Of a stretch of DNA of 64,000 nt, positions 10,201 through 19,844 are shown one piece after another. A program made the translations under genes and the position numbers. The DNA is from Rossellomorea orangium (GTDB taxonomy: Bacteria; Bacillota; Bacilli; Bacillales; Bacillaceae_B), in NCBI RefSeq assembly GCF_019334305.1, contig NZ_JAHWGH010000008.1:62001-126000 (forward strand), read 5' to 3'. The notes under the pieces are model-generated. The model searched no databases. It was not told where the DNA came from and saw nothing but the letters and a program-made list of their open reading frames with translations. How positions within the stretch are numbered: the first letter of the stretch is position 1; every line of letters starts with the position of its first letter.

Positions 10201-11440
10201 ATCAAACAGATTTTTTATAGCAACTGGCATCCGTCCATACTACAATTGTTGTTTCCCTTCAGCGGATTCAGAAGGGGATACTCAGTTTGGAATCGAACCT
10301 TCTGATATTGCAGATGGACCATTAAGATTAAGTTTAGCCGGTGCTGATATTGCAATGAATGTCAATTACCAACATTATGTCTTCTTACAAGAGGGCACTG
10401 AATATGTAACATCTGATTACAACAAGAAAGAAGTTGGGTTAGACGATACTGTGACCATGACGCTGAGTTTGAATAACGTGAAAGATTTTATCTCCGGGGA
10501 GTACACCATTCAGTATAAAGGAGAAATGTACTCATTCGAATCGGCAAAGCTGAATGAAGGGTTTAAAGTCTATGCCGAAGAAAAAGGACTTCAGGCATCC
10601 CTTCAGGATCCGGTAGTAAGCGGTACCGGATATTACCAGACCGTTACGTTGGGAGCTGGATTGAATGGGGAAGGGTACTCTGGTTTGAATGGAGATATGC
10701 CTGTCGTGGACGTAACGTTCAAGGTCACTCAAGATGATTGGTTCTATGGAGATGACAAAATGGATGTCACAAAGTCAAGCTACACAAAGGCCGGTGAAGA
10801 TGCTGCCGTAACACTTCCATATTACAGCACGTCATCCTATAACTTCGTGTCCAAACATTCAAGGATCGAAGGGAATATTAAACCAGAAGCATTTTTGAAG
10901 AAAAGTTTCAGCGGCAATCTACTATTACCAAATGGTGTAGCTCAAAATATTGGAGCGAAGGTATATGCTCTATCACCGGATGGTGAAAAATATGAAGGCA
11001 GCATTGCTGCAAATGGAAAATACACAATTTACGGTGTGCCGGCTTCCCTTGAGACATACAAGGTCGTTGTGGAAATCCCAGGCCATGTAAAGACTTATTC
11101 GCCATTCATTCCTGGATTTGAATTGAAAGGCGAAGAGTATGGCAGGTTCGTTTCAGCAGGAACCAAAATCAGTCTTGCTGGAGATGTAAACAGCGATAGC
11201 TTGATCGACATCAAAGATGTTCGTGATATTGTTGAGTACTACGGCAACGAAAACCCTGAGATTCAAACCTACGACCTGAATCAGGATGGAGTAGTAAACG
11301 AGACGGACGTTCGATTCATTGAAAAGAACTTCTTAACAAAAGGACCGGATGCGCCTAAAGGGAAAGCACCTAAAGAAACGAACGGTAAAAAAGATCTGGC
11401 TTATTATTTGAATTTGATGGGATTAGAGCCAACTGAATAA
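7262..11440 (+). CDS. Subtilase 1: secreted Vpr-like S8 serine protease with dockerin repeats
   Basis: A 1392-residue secreted protease. Residues 1-30 form a signal peptide (cut after VMA), followed by an I9 propeptide (about 75-185). The S8 catalytic domain has Asp228 (DTGIDYNHPDL), His283 (HGTHVSGTIAG) and Ser602 (GTSMATPHIAG). A PA domain is inserted between His and Ser (GKIALIQRGEIAF region). After the catalytic domain come Fn3-like and other beta-rich modules, and residues about 1307-1365 contain two dockerin-type calcium repeats (GDVNSDSLIDIKD and DLNQDGVVNETD). B. subtilis Vpr has the same front half but is much shorter (about 806 residues). Dockerins usually bind cohesins, and no cohesin is seen here. 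It is probably transcribed alone, with its own terminator. Confidence 0.93.
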   Translation: MNKKRSAKILTVALATSLLGTSGIPFNVMAESAPSTSKFTQVKDVEKTLMNLTDEQRNALKQIEARPDFEIAPNINTESEGLVDVIVEFEQAPAKVEVMKQAAKGVRMTTKAAAVKVEKSHSEFKQTFNSMKNKKSASPGLQEAKITKEYRSAINGVAMSIPGNEIESLLDSGVVKRVWKDEVVQLDLPEMEGEASTSKMMDSIPQINVDKLHDENVTGKGIKVGVLDTGIDYNHPDLKDVYKGGYDFVDNDSDPMETTYEDWKKSGLPEINPNSGSAYYTEHGTHVSGTIAGDQQNSVDYAVKGVAPNVDLYGYRVLGPYGSGATAGVLAGIDKAIDDEMDVINLSLGASTNDPLYPTSVAVNNAMLSGVVTVVAAGNSGPEEGTLGAPGAAALGITVGASDFDMDIPTFQSMSVNGETFENVLLLGKNFSDDLTTLENQSKQVVFAGLGYEDDFEGKDLTGKIALIQRGEIAFVEKMKHAKEAGAEAVIIYNNIDGQIQAYLGEGADFIPTFRMTKEDGERLKGLGDNASITFGDLATVQTEGDNLASFSSRGPVNGSYDIKPDVVAPGVAIFSTIPEYINSPEEGVDYSAAYARLQGTSMATPHIAGVAALILSEHPEYTPFDVKEALMNTAEDLKGDVSVYEQGAGRVDAYDAVHADVSIKVMGKTKTLNENGVEVEIDEETASISFGSHYKDDDGIKADSRMIIENSGVEEKSFKVEVEYHGERTGIKDSAANGIVLDVPTNVAIGANSSKEISPTITVPEDAEEGRYEGYIHLTNASDASETYQVPFAIRVTGKGFDYIETDRPALANNTPKWQYYNPFISAIFQMKNPLTRIDIVIKDGKSGEAIGFIASLTQANAKADFRYYIPAVFAGVVYPFTNDEQNPISDQYIDLPEGDYDMEFIGYDEEGKTYTIDTPVIVDNSKPQVTFDKAPGVYEINEDMYTEEFGKTAFWLHGNVQDETVDVLESKGMNYDQSSNRFFIATGIRPYYNCCFPSADSEGDTQFGIEPSDIADGPLRLSLAGADIAMNVNYQHYVFLQEGTEYVTSDYNKKEVGLDDTVTMTLSLNNVKDFISGEYTIQYKGEMYSFESAKLNEGFKVYAEEKGLQASLQDPVVSGTGYYQTVTLGAGLNGEGYSGLNGDMPVVDVTFKVTQDDWFYGDDKMDVTKSSYTKAGEDAAVTLPYYSTSSYNFVSKHSRIEGNIKPEAFLKKSFSGNLLLPNGVAQNIGAKVYALSPDGEKYEGSIAANGKYTIYGVPASLETYKVVVEIPGHVKTYSPFIPGFELKGEEYGRFVSAGTKISLAGDVNSDSLIDIKDVRDIVEYYGNENPEIQTYDLNQDGVVNETDVRFIEKNFLTKGPDAPKGKAPKETNGKKDLAYYLNLMGLEPTE

Positions 11441-11458
11441 CAGTAGGCATGAACCCAC

Positions 11459-11500
11459 AAAAGGGAAAGAAATGTTCATGACATTTCTTTCCCTTTTTTT
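11459..11500 (+). terminator. Terminator after subtilase 1
   Basis: Perfect 17-bp hairpin (AAAAGGGAAAGAAATGT and its complement) followed by seven T. Confidence 0.93.
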
Positions 11501-11920
11501 ATTCCCAATGAATAGTTAATTTTTAAAATGAGGAAATCAGGAAGGTGAGTCTAATTTCATAAAATGAATTCTTTTGCGATCCTCCGATGTTTATATTCTA
11601 CTATTCACTTCATTTCCCCCAATAAATGTACAGAATATTACTTCTTTTACACTAGCATATTTGGCTATTTCAAAAGAAATGCAAAAAATATTGGAAACTA
11701 AAGGGTGAAACGACCCATTTTTTCCTTCTCATCATACTTGGACTCCCCCAACAGGATACCTGATCACTTAATAGAAATGGTTAGGTAATGGTACTCCGTA
11801 TTCAAAATGATTGAAGGAGGAAGGCAATGTAAGGGGATAGATATGATATTTACGGGAGTACTGTTTCTTCTACGAGATACGTAAAAAGAAAGATACTATT
11901 CTATTTAAAAGGGTGAATAC
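11501..11920. promoter_or_regulatory. Long leader region of subtilase 2 with short open frames
   Basis: The 420-nt gap holds no ordinary gene. Near its end AAGGAGG (11814-11820) precedes ATG-TAA (11827-11832), a start codon followed at once by a stop. AAGGGG (11831-11836) then precedes a 13-codon frame (11843-11884, MIFTGVLFLLRDT) that ends 37 nt before the protease start. Further upstream are CTTCTTTTACAC (11641) and TTCAAAAGAAATG (11669), both found again upstream of subtilase 3. A leader with translational control is an inference. Confidence 0.4.
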
Positions 11921-14900
11921 ATGATGGTTTCGAAGAAAAGTACGCTATCCATTGGATTGATGACCGTTCTCCTAAGCAGCAGTATGATTACGCCGGCGGG
12001 TGCAACATTCTATCAGACGAAAGAGGGGCAGATACCTGCTGCACAAAAGACAAACCTCCCAAGTTTGTCTTTGGAAAAGAAAGCGACCGATGATCCTTTA
12101 TACGGACAGGACCTAAAAGCATTCAATCCGGATGAAAATGTCCGTTTAATCGTTGAAGTCGACGTAAATGAGAAATTGAGAACTGCCCCTGATAAGCAGG
12201 TTGAGCAAGTCAAAAATACGTTTATGAAAAAGCGGGATGCTTCTTCTAAAGTCATACATACGTATTCAACAGGCTTCTATGGATTCAGTATGGAAACGAC
12301 GATGAAAGACGCCGAGAAGATCAAAGAGATGGAAGGCGTAAAGGATATTCGTATCGCCAAAACGTATGAACACATGGATGTAAAAAGCAATGAACTTGTG
12401 GAAGCGATGAATGTATGGACGAAATATAATTATAGCGGTGATGGAATGGTCGTGGCCATCGTGGACTCAGGAATCGATTATCGCCATGAGGCCATGACGC
12501 TTTCTGAAAAAGGAAAGAAAAAAGCAAGGTATAATGAAACGAATATGCAAAAAAAGCTTGATGAATCGGAAGTAAATGATGTTTGGTATACAGACAAAGT
12601 ACCCACAGGCTATGACTGGGCAGACCATGATACCAATGTCATCCCTTCAAGTAATTCCCACGGAACCCATGTAGCCGGAATTGTCGGGGCATACGAAGAA
12701 TCACAGAAAAAAGCGATGGGAGTCGCACCGGATGTACAGCTATTAGCTGAAAAGGTATTCTCTGATAAAAGAAGTGGTGCGTATGACGATGATATTGCAG
12801 CTGGAATCTATCATGCGGTGGAGTTCGGGGCTGATGTCATCAATTTAAGCCTTGGATCTGACGCAGGAAGCGCAGATCCCAATGACCCGATTCAACGTGC
12901 CATTCAGTATGCAACCGAGCGTGGGGTGTTGGTCGTAGCAGCGGCAGGTAATGCTTCTTATAGTACAAAACAAAACTTGCTGGAAAGATCTCAATTACCA
13001 TTGGCCAAGAATCCTGATATCGGCCTCGTCGGTGACCCTGGTGTCACTCCATCCGCACTGCAGGTTGCTTCATCAGAGAATGATCAGATGAGAGTCGAAT
13101 CCCTTCGTTTAAATGATGGAAGTCAGTTTGGGTACCAAACACAGTACAGTTCTAAGAAGTTTAGTGACGAACTTGAAGCTGGTAAAGAATACGAATTGAT
13201 TTTCGCTGGTGAAGGATTTGGAAGCCATCTGGATGACTTGGATTTAGAAGGGAAGATTGTCGTTGCGAAACTTGAAAAATCTTACTCTACCTATTCATCC
13301 CTACAATACGATGCAGCAAGAAAAGGGGGAGTTGGGGTTATTGTCATTCCACCAGATAAATACCCGTCCTATGCAACTTTATATTTCTCTAAGTACACGA
13401 TTCCCGCCGTTACGACTGGACATACTGAGGGAGATCAACTGGTAGAACGATTACAAAGCGGAGAAAAAATCTCAGTGGAATTGTCAAACGAAGGTCTCTG
13501 GGTACAAAATCCGACGACGGAACCCATGTCTTATTTCTCTTCTTATGGTGCGCCAACCGATCTAAGCTTTAAACCGGAAATCACAGCACCTGGCGGGAAA
13601 ATCAGCTCAACAGTATTGAACAACGAATATGAGGTGATGAGTGGAACGTCCATGGCCACTCCACATGTTGCAGCCGGTGCAGCTTTACTCCTCGAGAAGT
13701 ATTATGAAGAGTTGGGTTTACCAAAAAATGAAGAAACCGTCTTAAAAGCAAAGAATGTTTTAATGAATACGTCTGAGGTGTTAAGAAATCCAGATGATGA
13801 GAACTCTTTATACTCACCAAGGCGTCAAGGGTCAGGTTTGATGAAGATTGAACAAGCGGTTAAATCTCCCTACCTTTTAGAGAATGTAGGTGCTCCTTTA
13901 GAAAAGGCTGCATCCGTAGCGTTAAAAGAAGTAGATAGAACGTTCGATTTCACATTGGATGTCGAGCCTCTCTCAAAAAAGCTTGAGAAAGCCAATGACC
14001 AGTATGAAATCGTCGTAGACGTGTTAATGGATGAAACAGAGAAGAAGACTTATGATGGAGTAGAACGAGACTATCTTACCTTACATTCGGTTCCTATCGA
14101 TGGGGCAGTTGTAAAGATTAACGGAAAGCAGATGGGTGAAAAGAAATTCCAATACAAACCACGCCGTGACGGCGAAGTGAACATCTCTGTCACACTTCCA
14201 GAAGAGTTAAGCGAAGGTCGTTTTGTTGAGGGGTTTGTACGATTCGTACCAAAAGGCAGTTCAGTAAAAGATTTAACTACTTTAACGATGCCTTTTATGG
14301 GCTTTTATGGTGATTGGGAATCTCTAGATAATATTGATGAGAGTCCGGTTAATGGAGATCCATATTTAGGATATACCGTTCTTTGGAATGATGTTAAGGA
14401 GTTGCCTATGGGATATGATACTTCCACGGGAACATTTGACCCTAATCAGATTGGATACTCCAAGAACGCTATTGCTTCAGGTATGTATCCTTCCTTCACA
14501 GCGTTTCGTAATTTGAAAGAAATGTCGTTGAAAGTGGAAGATGAAAATGGAAAAACGGTTGCCCACATCACGAATTTTGGTGATTTCACAGAAGACGGCA
14601 ATCCATATCCATTCAGAAAGAACATAATGAGCTATGGAAATTACTCCTATAAGTTCGATGGGATGTTCTGGAGTGGCACAGATGACGATGGGAACCAACT
14701 TCCTGACGGCAACTATACGTATGTATACGAAAGTACATTAAATTTTGATGGAGCGGAGCCACAACAAACGAAGATTCCGTTTAAACTGGATTCTGTTGCT
14801 CCTGTTGTTAAAAATATTAACATCACTGAACTTGAGGATGGGAAGTATAAAATTACGTGGGATGTCACGGAAGAGGGAACGAAACATATCGGAAATTTCA

Positions 14901-15343
14901 TCTGGGTAAATGGAGGTATTCGTAAAAGCGTAAACAGCGGTGTAAATGAGTACATTACCGAAGAAAAACCTGAGATTGTCATGATATCAGCCATAGATGC
15001 TCTCCAGAATGTTGGGGTTGGTTATACTGGAAATGAGGAATTGCTGAATGCAGATCCATTTATCAATTATTGGAGTGTATCACGATCCAATGTGAATGAA
15101 ACGAAACCGGCCTCCATCTTGATCTTTGGCTATAAACGGTTAGATTGGCATTTAGAGATTTCTAATGCAGCAGGCGAAGTGATTGAATATGCCGATATTG
15201 AAAATGAACATTCGATTTATGGGTTGAAATGGTATGCTGGTGCTGAATATCCTAACGGTGACTACTATGTTACGGTAACCGGTACGGATGAAACGGGGTT
15301 ATCATTGAAGTCCGAGAAAAAGAAAATCACAGTGAAACATTAA
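11921..15343 (+). CDS. Subtilase 2: secreted S8 serine protease without dockerin
   Basis: A 1140-residue secreted protease with a signal peptide (residues 1-28, probable cut after AGA) and a short propeptide-like region. The catalytic residues are Asp182 (DSGIDYRHEAM), His247 (HGTHVAGIVG) and Ser577 (GTSMATPHVAAGAALLL). A PA-type insertion lies around 425-520. The C-terminal half is beta-rich with Fn3/Ig-like modules and ends in VTGTDETGLSLKSEKKKITV. Unlike its two neighbours it has no dockerin and its propeptide is of a different kind, so it is a more distant paralogue, reminiscent of lactocepin-like cell-surface proteases but without a sortase motif. GGGTG lies 5 nt before ATG 11921; ATG 11924 is equally possible. 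Confidence 0.9.
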   Translation: MMVSKKSTLSIGLMTVLLSSSMITPAGATFYQTKEGQIPAAQKTNLPSLSLEKKATDDPLYGQDLKAFNPDENVRLIVEVDVNEKLRTAPDKQVEQVKNTFMKKRDASSKVIHTYSTGFYGFSMETTMKDAEKIKEMEGVKDIRIAKTYEHMDVKSNELVEAMNVWTKYNYSGDGMVVAIVDSGIDYRHEAMTLSEKGKKKARYNETNMQKKLDESEVNDVWYTDKVPTGYDWADHDTNVIPSSNSHGTHVAGIVGAYEESQKKAMGVAPDVQLLAEKVFSDKRSGAYDDDIAAGIYHAVEFGADVINLSLGSDAGSADPNDPIQRAIQYATERGVLVVAAAGNASYSTKQNLLERSQLPLAKNPDIGLVGDPGVTPSALQVASSENDQMRVESLRLNDGSQFGYQTQYSSKKFSDELEAGKEYELIFAGEGFGSHLDDLDLEGKIVVAKLEKSYSTYSSLQYDAARKGGVGVIVIPPDKYPSYATLYFSKYTIPAVTTGHTEGDQLVERLQSGEKISVELSNEGLWVQNPTTEPMSYFSSYGAPTDLSFKPEITAPGGKISSTVLNNEYEVMSGTSMATPHVAAGAALLLEKYYEELGLPKNEETVLKAKNVLMNTSEVLRNPDDENSLYSPRRQGSGLMKIEQAVKSPYLLENVGAPLEKAASVALKEVDRTFDFTLDVEPLSKKLEKANDQYEIVVDVLMDETEKKTYDGVERDYLTLHSVPIDGAVVKINGKQMGEKKFQYKPRRDGEVNISVTLPEELSEGRFVEGFVRFVPKGSSVKDLTTLTMPFMGFYGDWESLDNIDESPVNGDPYLGYTVLWNDVKELPMGYDTSTGTFDPNQIGYSKNAIASGMYPSFTAFRNLKEMSLKVEDENGKTVAHITNFGDFTEDGNPYPFRKNIMSYGNYSYKFDGMFWSGTDDDGNQLPDGNYTYVYESTLNFDGAEPQQTKIPFKLDSVAPVVKNINITELEDGKYKITWDVTEEGTKHIGNFIWVNGGIRKSVNSGVNEYITEEKPEIVMISAIDALQNVGVGYTGNEELLNADPFINYWSVSRSNVNETKPASILIFGYKRLDWHLEISNAAGEVIEYADIENEHSIYGLKWYAGAEYPNGDYYVTVTGTDETGLSLKSEKKKITVKH

Positions 15344-15350
15344 CTTGCGA

Positions 15351-15390
15351 AGCCAAGAACTTCCTTTAAATAGGATTTTCTTGGCTTTCT
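15351..15390 (+). terminator. Terminator after subtilase 2
   Basis: Nine-bp perfect stem AGCCAAGAA / TTCTTGGCT with a T-rich tail. Confidence 0.75.
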
Positions 15391-15628
15391 CTATGAAAAA
15401 ACATATTATCCCCCAATTTTAGTGATTCAAAAGAAATGGTTCGAATAGACTGATTTTAGCGTAGGAATGTCGGATGAAGTCTAGAATGGTTGATTTTTCT
15501 GACTTTTATCCCTTCTTTTACACAAAAATCACCATATTTCTTCCGCCTCATTTGATAGAATTCCCCCCAATGACGTATGAATCTTTCGACAATATAATTT
15601 AATTAGAAAGAAAAAGGGGGTTGAAGTC

Positions 15629-18600
15629 ATGAATGCCAGTAAATATCCAAAGATTGCATTAAGTGTAGGTCTTCTGATCGGTGGAGTTGCACCTCTTAGC
15701 CATGGTCCTGCCATACATGCAGAAACACAGTCTGATGCAATGAAAGTCTTAGCGGGCTTGTCAACAGAACAACGAGAGGCGTTGGACAAACTAGAAGCCA
15801 ATCGGTCAATGAGAGGTCTGCAATTATCGAGAGACATTGATCTGAAAAGTGAAGAAGCAGTGACCGTCATTGTCGAATTCGAACAGCTTCCTGCAAAGAC
15901 TGAGCAAATCCAACAATCTCTAAAGGGGAAGGATGTTTCTCTAGAGAAGGCAAAGAAACAGGTAGAAGAGTCCCACGTAAAATTCAAGAAAGACTTGAAT
16001 GATAAGGTGAAAAAGACGAAATCCGGGAAAGACAACTACGAAATCAAGCATACATATAAAGATGCGTTTAATGGCGTAGCGATGACTCTACCGGCCAATG
16101 AAGTTGAGAGCCTATTAGATTCTGAAGTAGTGAAGGCTGTTTACAGTGAGGAAGAAGTCCAACTTTCTCCTCCACCTAAAGCGACGGATGAAGAAGGATC
16201 AACGACAAAAGTAGACAGTATCCCTTTCATGAAGATTGACCAGCTACATAAGGAAGGATTCACAGGTAAAGGGATTAAAGTTGGGGTGATTGATACAGGA
16301 ATCGATTATAACCACCCTGATTTAAAAGCTTCCTATAAAGGCGGATACGACTTTGTAGATAATGATGACGATCCAATGGAAACGACGTATGAGGATTGGA
16401 AAGCTTCTGGTTATCCAGAAACGAATCAAGGAAGCTATTATTATACCGAACATGGTACACATGTTTCGGGAACCATCGTAGGTCGAGCGGCGAATGATTC
16501 CGATTACAAAGTCATTGGTGTCGCTCCAGATGCCGAATTGAATGTATACCGTGTATTAGGCAAATACGGATCTGGATCAACCAGTAACATTCTTGCCGGG
16601 ATTGACCGTGCTGTGGCAGATGGAATGGATGTCATCAACCTTTCCCTTGGAGCAGCAACGAATAACCCATTGTATGCAACGAGCATTGCCGTTGATAATG
16701 CCGTATTAAGTGGTGTAACAGCCGTCGTTGCTGCGGGAAATTCAGGTGATCAAGGAAATTATACGCTGGGATCTCCAGGAGCTGCTGCACTTGCTTTGAC
16801 CGTAGGAGCGAGCTCGGCCCCATCCAATGTTACAACGTATGAGGGTGCTTTTTCTGTAGAGGGCAAGAAACTTGATGGGCAACTACAGTTAATGACCAAC
16901 AACTGGACAAATGAGTTTAGTAGTCTGCAAGGGAAAAGCTATGAAATGGTCGATGTAGGTGAAGGTGGACAAGCTGATTACAACGGGAAAGATGTTACAG
17001 GGAAAGTGGCATTCGTGGCACGCGGCACTTATGCACTCATCGAAAAGATGGAAGTCGCCAAACAACATGGTGCAAAAGCAGTCATCATTTATAATATTAA
17101 TCCAGATGAAGGACATATTCCTCATTATTTGGGTGAGAGCGATGACAATATCCCAACGTTCTCTTTAACCAATCAAGATGGATTATCTGCGAAAGAACTA
17201 TTTAAGGCAGGAACTCCTACCATTACCCTAGGAGAGGCAGGAGAATCTGAAATCAGCGGTGATGAGCTGGCTTCCTTCAGCTCAAAAGGTCCTTCAGGAA
17301 CCTTATATGATATCAAGCCGGAAGTAACGGCACCCGGGGTCAATATCCTCTCAACCGTTCCATCTTATATGCAGAATAAAGAGGACTCATCGGATTATTC
17401 ACATGCCTACCAACGATTATCAGGTACATCGATGGCGTCACCTCAAGTTGCCGGGATTGCTGCTCTATTACTTCAAGCCCATCCTGACTATACGCCAAGT
17501 GACATTAAATCGGTGTTAATGAACACGGCAGATCCTTTGAAGAAACAATATAGCGTATTTGAAGTAGGAGCAGGAAGAGTCGACCCGATGCAGGCCATCC
17601 ACTCGGAAACCATGATTTCGGTTCTGGATGAAACGCCATTTATTGAAAATCAGGAAGAGATCATCATTCCGGAACAAACCGGTGGCTTAAGCTACGGTTT
17701 TATCCCAATGGGAGAAGAACAACTGACAAGATCGACGAATCTATCCATTACAAATAATAGCCATAAAAATAACAAATATGAGATTTCAGTAGAATATAAT
17801 ATAGGGGCAAAAGCTTCTGATTCCTTGGACGCAGAGAAAAATGGTGTGAAGCTCGATGTGCCAAGCTCCCTGAAAGTGAAAAAAGGGGAAGTGGAATCAT
17901 TCAACGCAGTTCTCACCATTCCGAAATCTGCGCAAAAAGGAACGTATGAAGGGTATATTGTCATTCAAAACGAAAAGGAACCGGAAGACCATTATCGCAT
18001 CCCATTCGGAGCGAAAGTCGTGGAAGAAGGAATTGGCTACTTTGATGTGTATACGAAGAGCATTTCCACGAATCGCGTGAATAATCCTTATAGCAGAAAA
18101 GAAACGGATCTTGATTTCAGATTGAACTCCCCGATGGAAAGATTGGATTGGGTATTGGTTGATCACGATACGAAGGAAGACCTGGGATGGATCACGGGTG
18201 TGAATTCGGCCGGAGCAGCCATTGATGTCGATTATTATATTGAAGAGGGGTTCTATGGCTATTATTATCCATTAACGGGAAATGATAAAAAGCCGTTGAG
18301 CTATACGAAAGTAAGAGTGGAAGACGGTATTTATGACGTGAAGATGATCGGAACGACGAAAGATGGAAAGCAGTTCGCCAAAACATCCACCATCAGCTTG
18401 GATAATGGGGCGCCAACCGTGGTTTATGATCAGACAAACGCATTGCCAACCGGTGATTTTCCAATAGTAGAGCTGGAAGAAGGACAAGAAACAGTCACCC
18501 TATCAGGAACTTTATTGGATGCTGAAATAGAGGAAACGGCAAAGACCGATATCCCACTCACTCAGGCCAGTAATAATATATGGTACGGTCCAAACGGTCC

Positions 18601-19720
18601 AAGCTATAGACTACAGGTAGAGGAAGACGGAACATTCTCACAAGAAATCAATGTAAAAACATCTTATATCAAAGAAATCCAATACTTAGGTGCAGATTAT
18701 GCAGGGAACACAGCCATTCCAAAAATGGTCTATTATGTGCCAAAAGGATTCCAATTTGTTTTTGCAAAAGCGGATAAAGATTCTTACCAGATGGGTGACA
18801 AGGTAACGTATACATTCTACGCTAGAAATTTGGAAAACGCCCATGACTTTTCAATGTATACCTATAACTCAAGTAAGTTCTTGGATTCCGTTGAATTCCA
18901 ATTGGCTGACGGATTACCGGAGGGAACCGAATTAAATGTGACAAAAACCGGTACAACAAGTGTCAGGAATGATATTGAGATCAAGATTCCTGGTGTAGGT
19001 GTATCAGGTGACGTGGCATTATTCAAAATTGTCGCTGACACGAATGAGCAGGAGTTCTTCAATACCTATTCTCCATTGTTCAGCAGTGTAAGTACGATGA
19101 AAATCAATAACGGACCACGGATACCGACGAAACTGGGAGCTCACCCAATTTATCCGAAAGTATCAAAGGTCAATGCAGGATTTATCGGCGCCGAAGGGCT
19201 CCTGACAGATGCAGGTCGTTTTGACTACGGTCGGGATTACACACAAATAGGTGCGACGATACACTTAGAGGATGAGGATGGTAATACTTATCCTGTCACC
19301 ATACCGAAAAACGGTGTGATTAATTTCGAACTACCGGCATCTGTACAGAAGTACACAGTCGTGACAGATGTACCAGGACATTACACAACGTATACACCAC
19401 TTGAAGCGGGTCGCAAGGAAAATGGTGTGGATATTGGTGAATATGTCACGTATTATATGGCCGTTTCCAAGCCTGGGGATATCAATAAAGACAATGTGAT
19501 TGATATTCACGATGCATTATTACTTCAAGAGCATTGGGGAACGAATGATCGGAATACGGATATTAACTTCGACGGCACGACAGATGAGAAAGACTTTACA
19601 CTCCTTGAGAAATACTACTTGTCTGAAAATGATTTTGTAATAGACACTCCAGATCCTCAAGCAGAAGCGAATGGTGAAACAATCGACACGATCAAAAAAG
19701 AATTAGGAATTAATTCCTAA
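15629..19720 (+). CDS. Subtilase 3: secreted Vpr-like S8 serine protease with dockerin repeats
   Basis: A 1363-residue paralogue of subtilase 1 with the same domain order. The signal peptide is residues 1-31 (cut after IHA) and the I9 propeptide spans about 70-180. The catalytic residues are Asp222, His275 (HGTHVSGTIVG) and Ser601 (GTSMASPQVAG, with Gln where subtilase 1 has His). A PA domain is inserted, followed by beta-rich modules and two dockerin-type repeats at about 1283-1337 (GDINKDNVIDIHD and DINFDGTTDEKD). The pair probably arose by duplication. Because the related subtilase 2 lies between them, the duplication is not a simple recent tandem copy. The ribosome binding site AAAGGGGG lies about 9 nt before the ATG. 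Confidence 0.93.
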   Translation: MNASKYPKIALSVGLLIGGVAPLSHGPAIHAETQSDAMKVLAGLSTEQREALDKLEANRSMRGLQLSRDIDLKSEEAVTVIVEFEQLPAKTEQIQQSLKGKDVSLEKAKKQVEESHVKFKKDLNDKVKKTKSGKDNYEIKHTYKDAFNGVAMTLPANEVESLLDSEVVKAVYSEEEVQLSPPPKATDEEGSTTKVDSIPFMKIDQLHKEGFTGKGIKVGVIDTGIDYNHPDLKASYKGGYDFVDNDDDPMETTYEDWKASGYPETNQGSYYYTEHGTHVSGTIVGRAANDSDYKVIGVAPDAELNVYRVLGKYGSGSTSNILAGIDRAVADGMDVINLSLGAATNNPLYATSIAVDNAVLSGVTAVVAAGNSGDQGNYTLGSPGAAALALTVGASSAPSNVTTYEGAFSVEGKKLDGQLQLMTNNWTNEFSSLQGKSYEMVDVGEGGQADYNGKDVTGKVAFVARGTYALIEKMEVAKQHGAKAVIIYNINPDEGHIPHYLGESDDNIPTFSLTNQDGLSAKELFKAGTPTITLGEAGESEISGDELASFSSKGPSGTLYDIKPEVTAPGVNILSTVPSYMQNKEDSSDYSHAYQRLSGTSMASPQVAGIAALLLQAHPDYTPSDIKSVLMNTADPLKKQYSVFEVGAGRVDPMQAIHSETMISVLDETPFIENQEEIIIPEQTGGLSYGFIPMGEEQLTRSTNLSITNNSHKNNKYEISVEYNIGAKASDSLDAEKNGVKLDVPSSLKVKKGEVESFNAVLTIPKSAQKGTYEGYIVIQNEKEPEDHYRIPFGAKVVEEGIGYFDVYTKSISTNRVNNPYSRKETDLDFRLNSPMERLDWVLVDHDTKEDLGWITGVNSAGAAIDVDYYIEEGFYGYYYPLTGNDKKPLSYTKVRVEDGIYDVKMIGTTKDGKQFAKTSTISLDNGAPTVVYDQTNALPTGDFPIVELEEGQETVTLSGTLLDAEIEETAKTDIPLTQASNNIWYGPNGPSYRLQVEEDGTFSQEINVKTSYIKEIQYLGADYAGNTAIPKMVYYVPKGFQFVFAKADKDSYQMGDKVTYTFYARNLENAHDFSMYTYNSSKFLDSVEFQLADGLPEGTELNVTKTGTTSVRNDIEIKIPGVGVSGDVALFKIVADTNEQEFFNTYSPLFSSVSTMKINNGPRIPTKLGAHPIYPKVSKVNAGFIGAEGLLTDAGRFDYGRDYTQIGATIHLEDEDGNTYPVTIPKNGVINFELPASVQKYTVVTDVPGHYTTYTPLEAGRKENGVDIGEYVTYYMAVSKPGDINKDNVIDIHDALLLQEHWGTNDRNTDINFDGTTDEKDFTLLEKYYLSENDFVIDTPDPQAEANGETIDTIKKELGINS

Positions 19721-19724
19721 TCGG

Positions 19725-19759
19725 AAGAAAGGGCAGTCCAATTGGGCTGCCTTTCTTTG
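19725..19759 (+). terminator. Terminator after subtilase 3
   Basis: Hairpin AAAGGGCAG / CTGCCTTTCTTT with a small AT loop, directly behind the stop codon. Confidence 0.85.
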
Positions 19760-19844
19760 CATTAGAGCGGAACATGTGTTACGTACATAATTTAGTTCTC
19801 TAAAGAAGACAATATAACCCATCTATCTTTCTTTGGAGGTTCTT

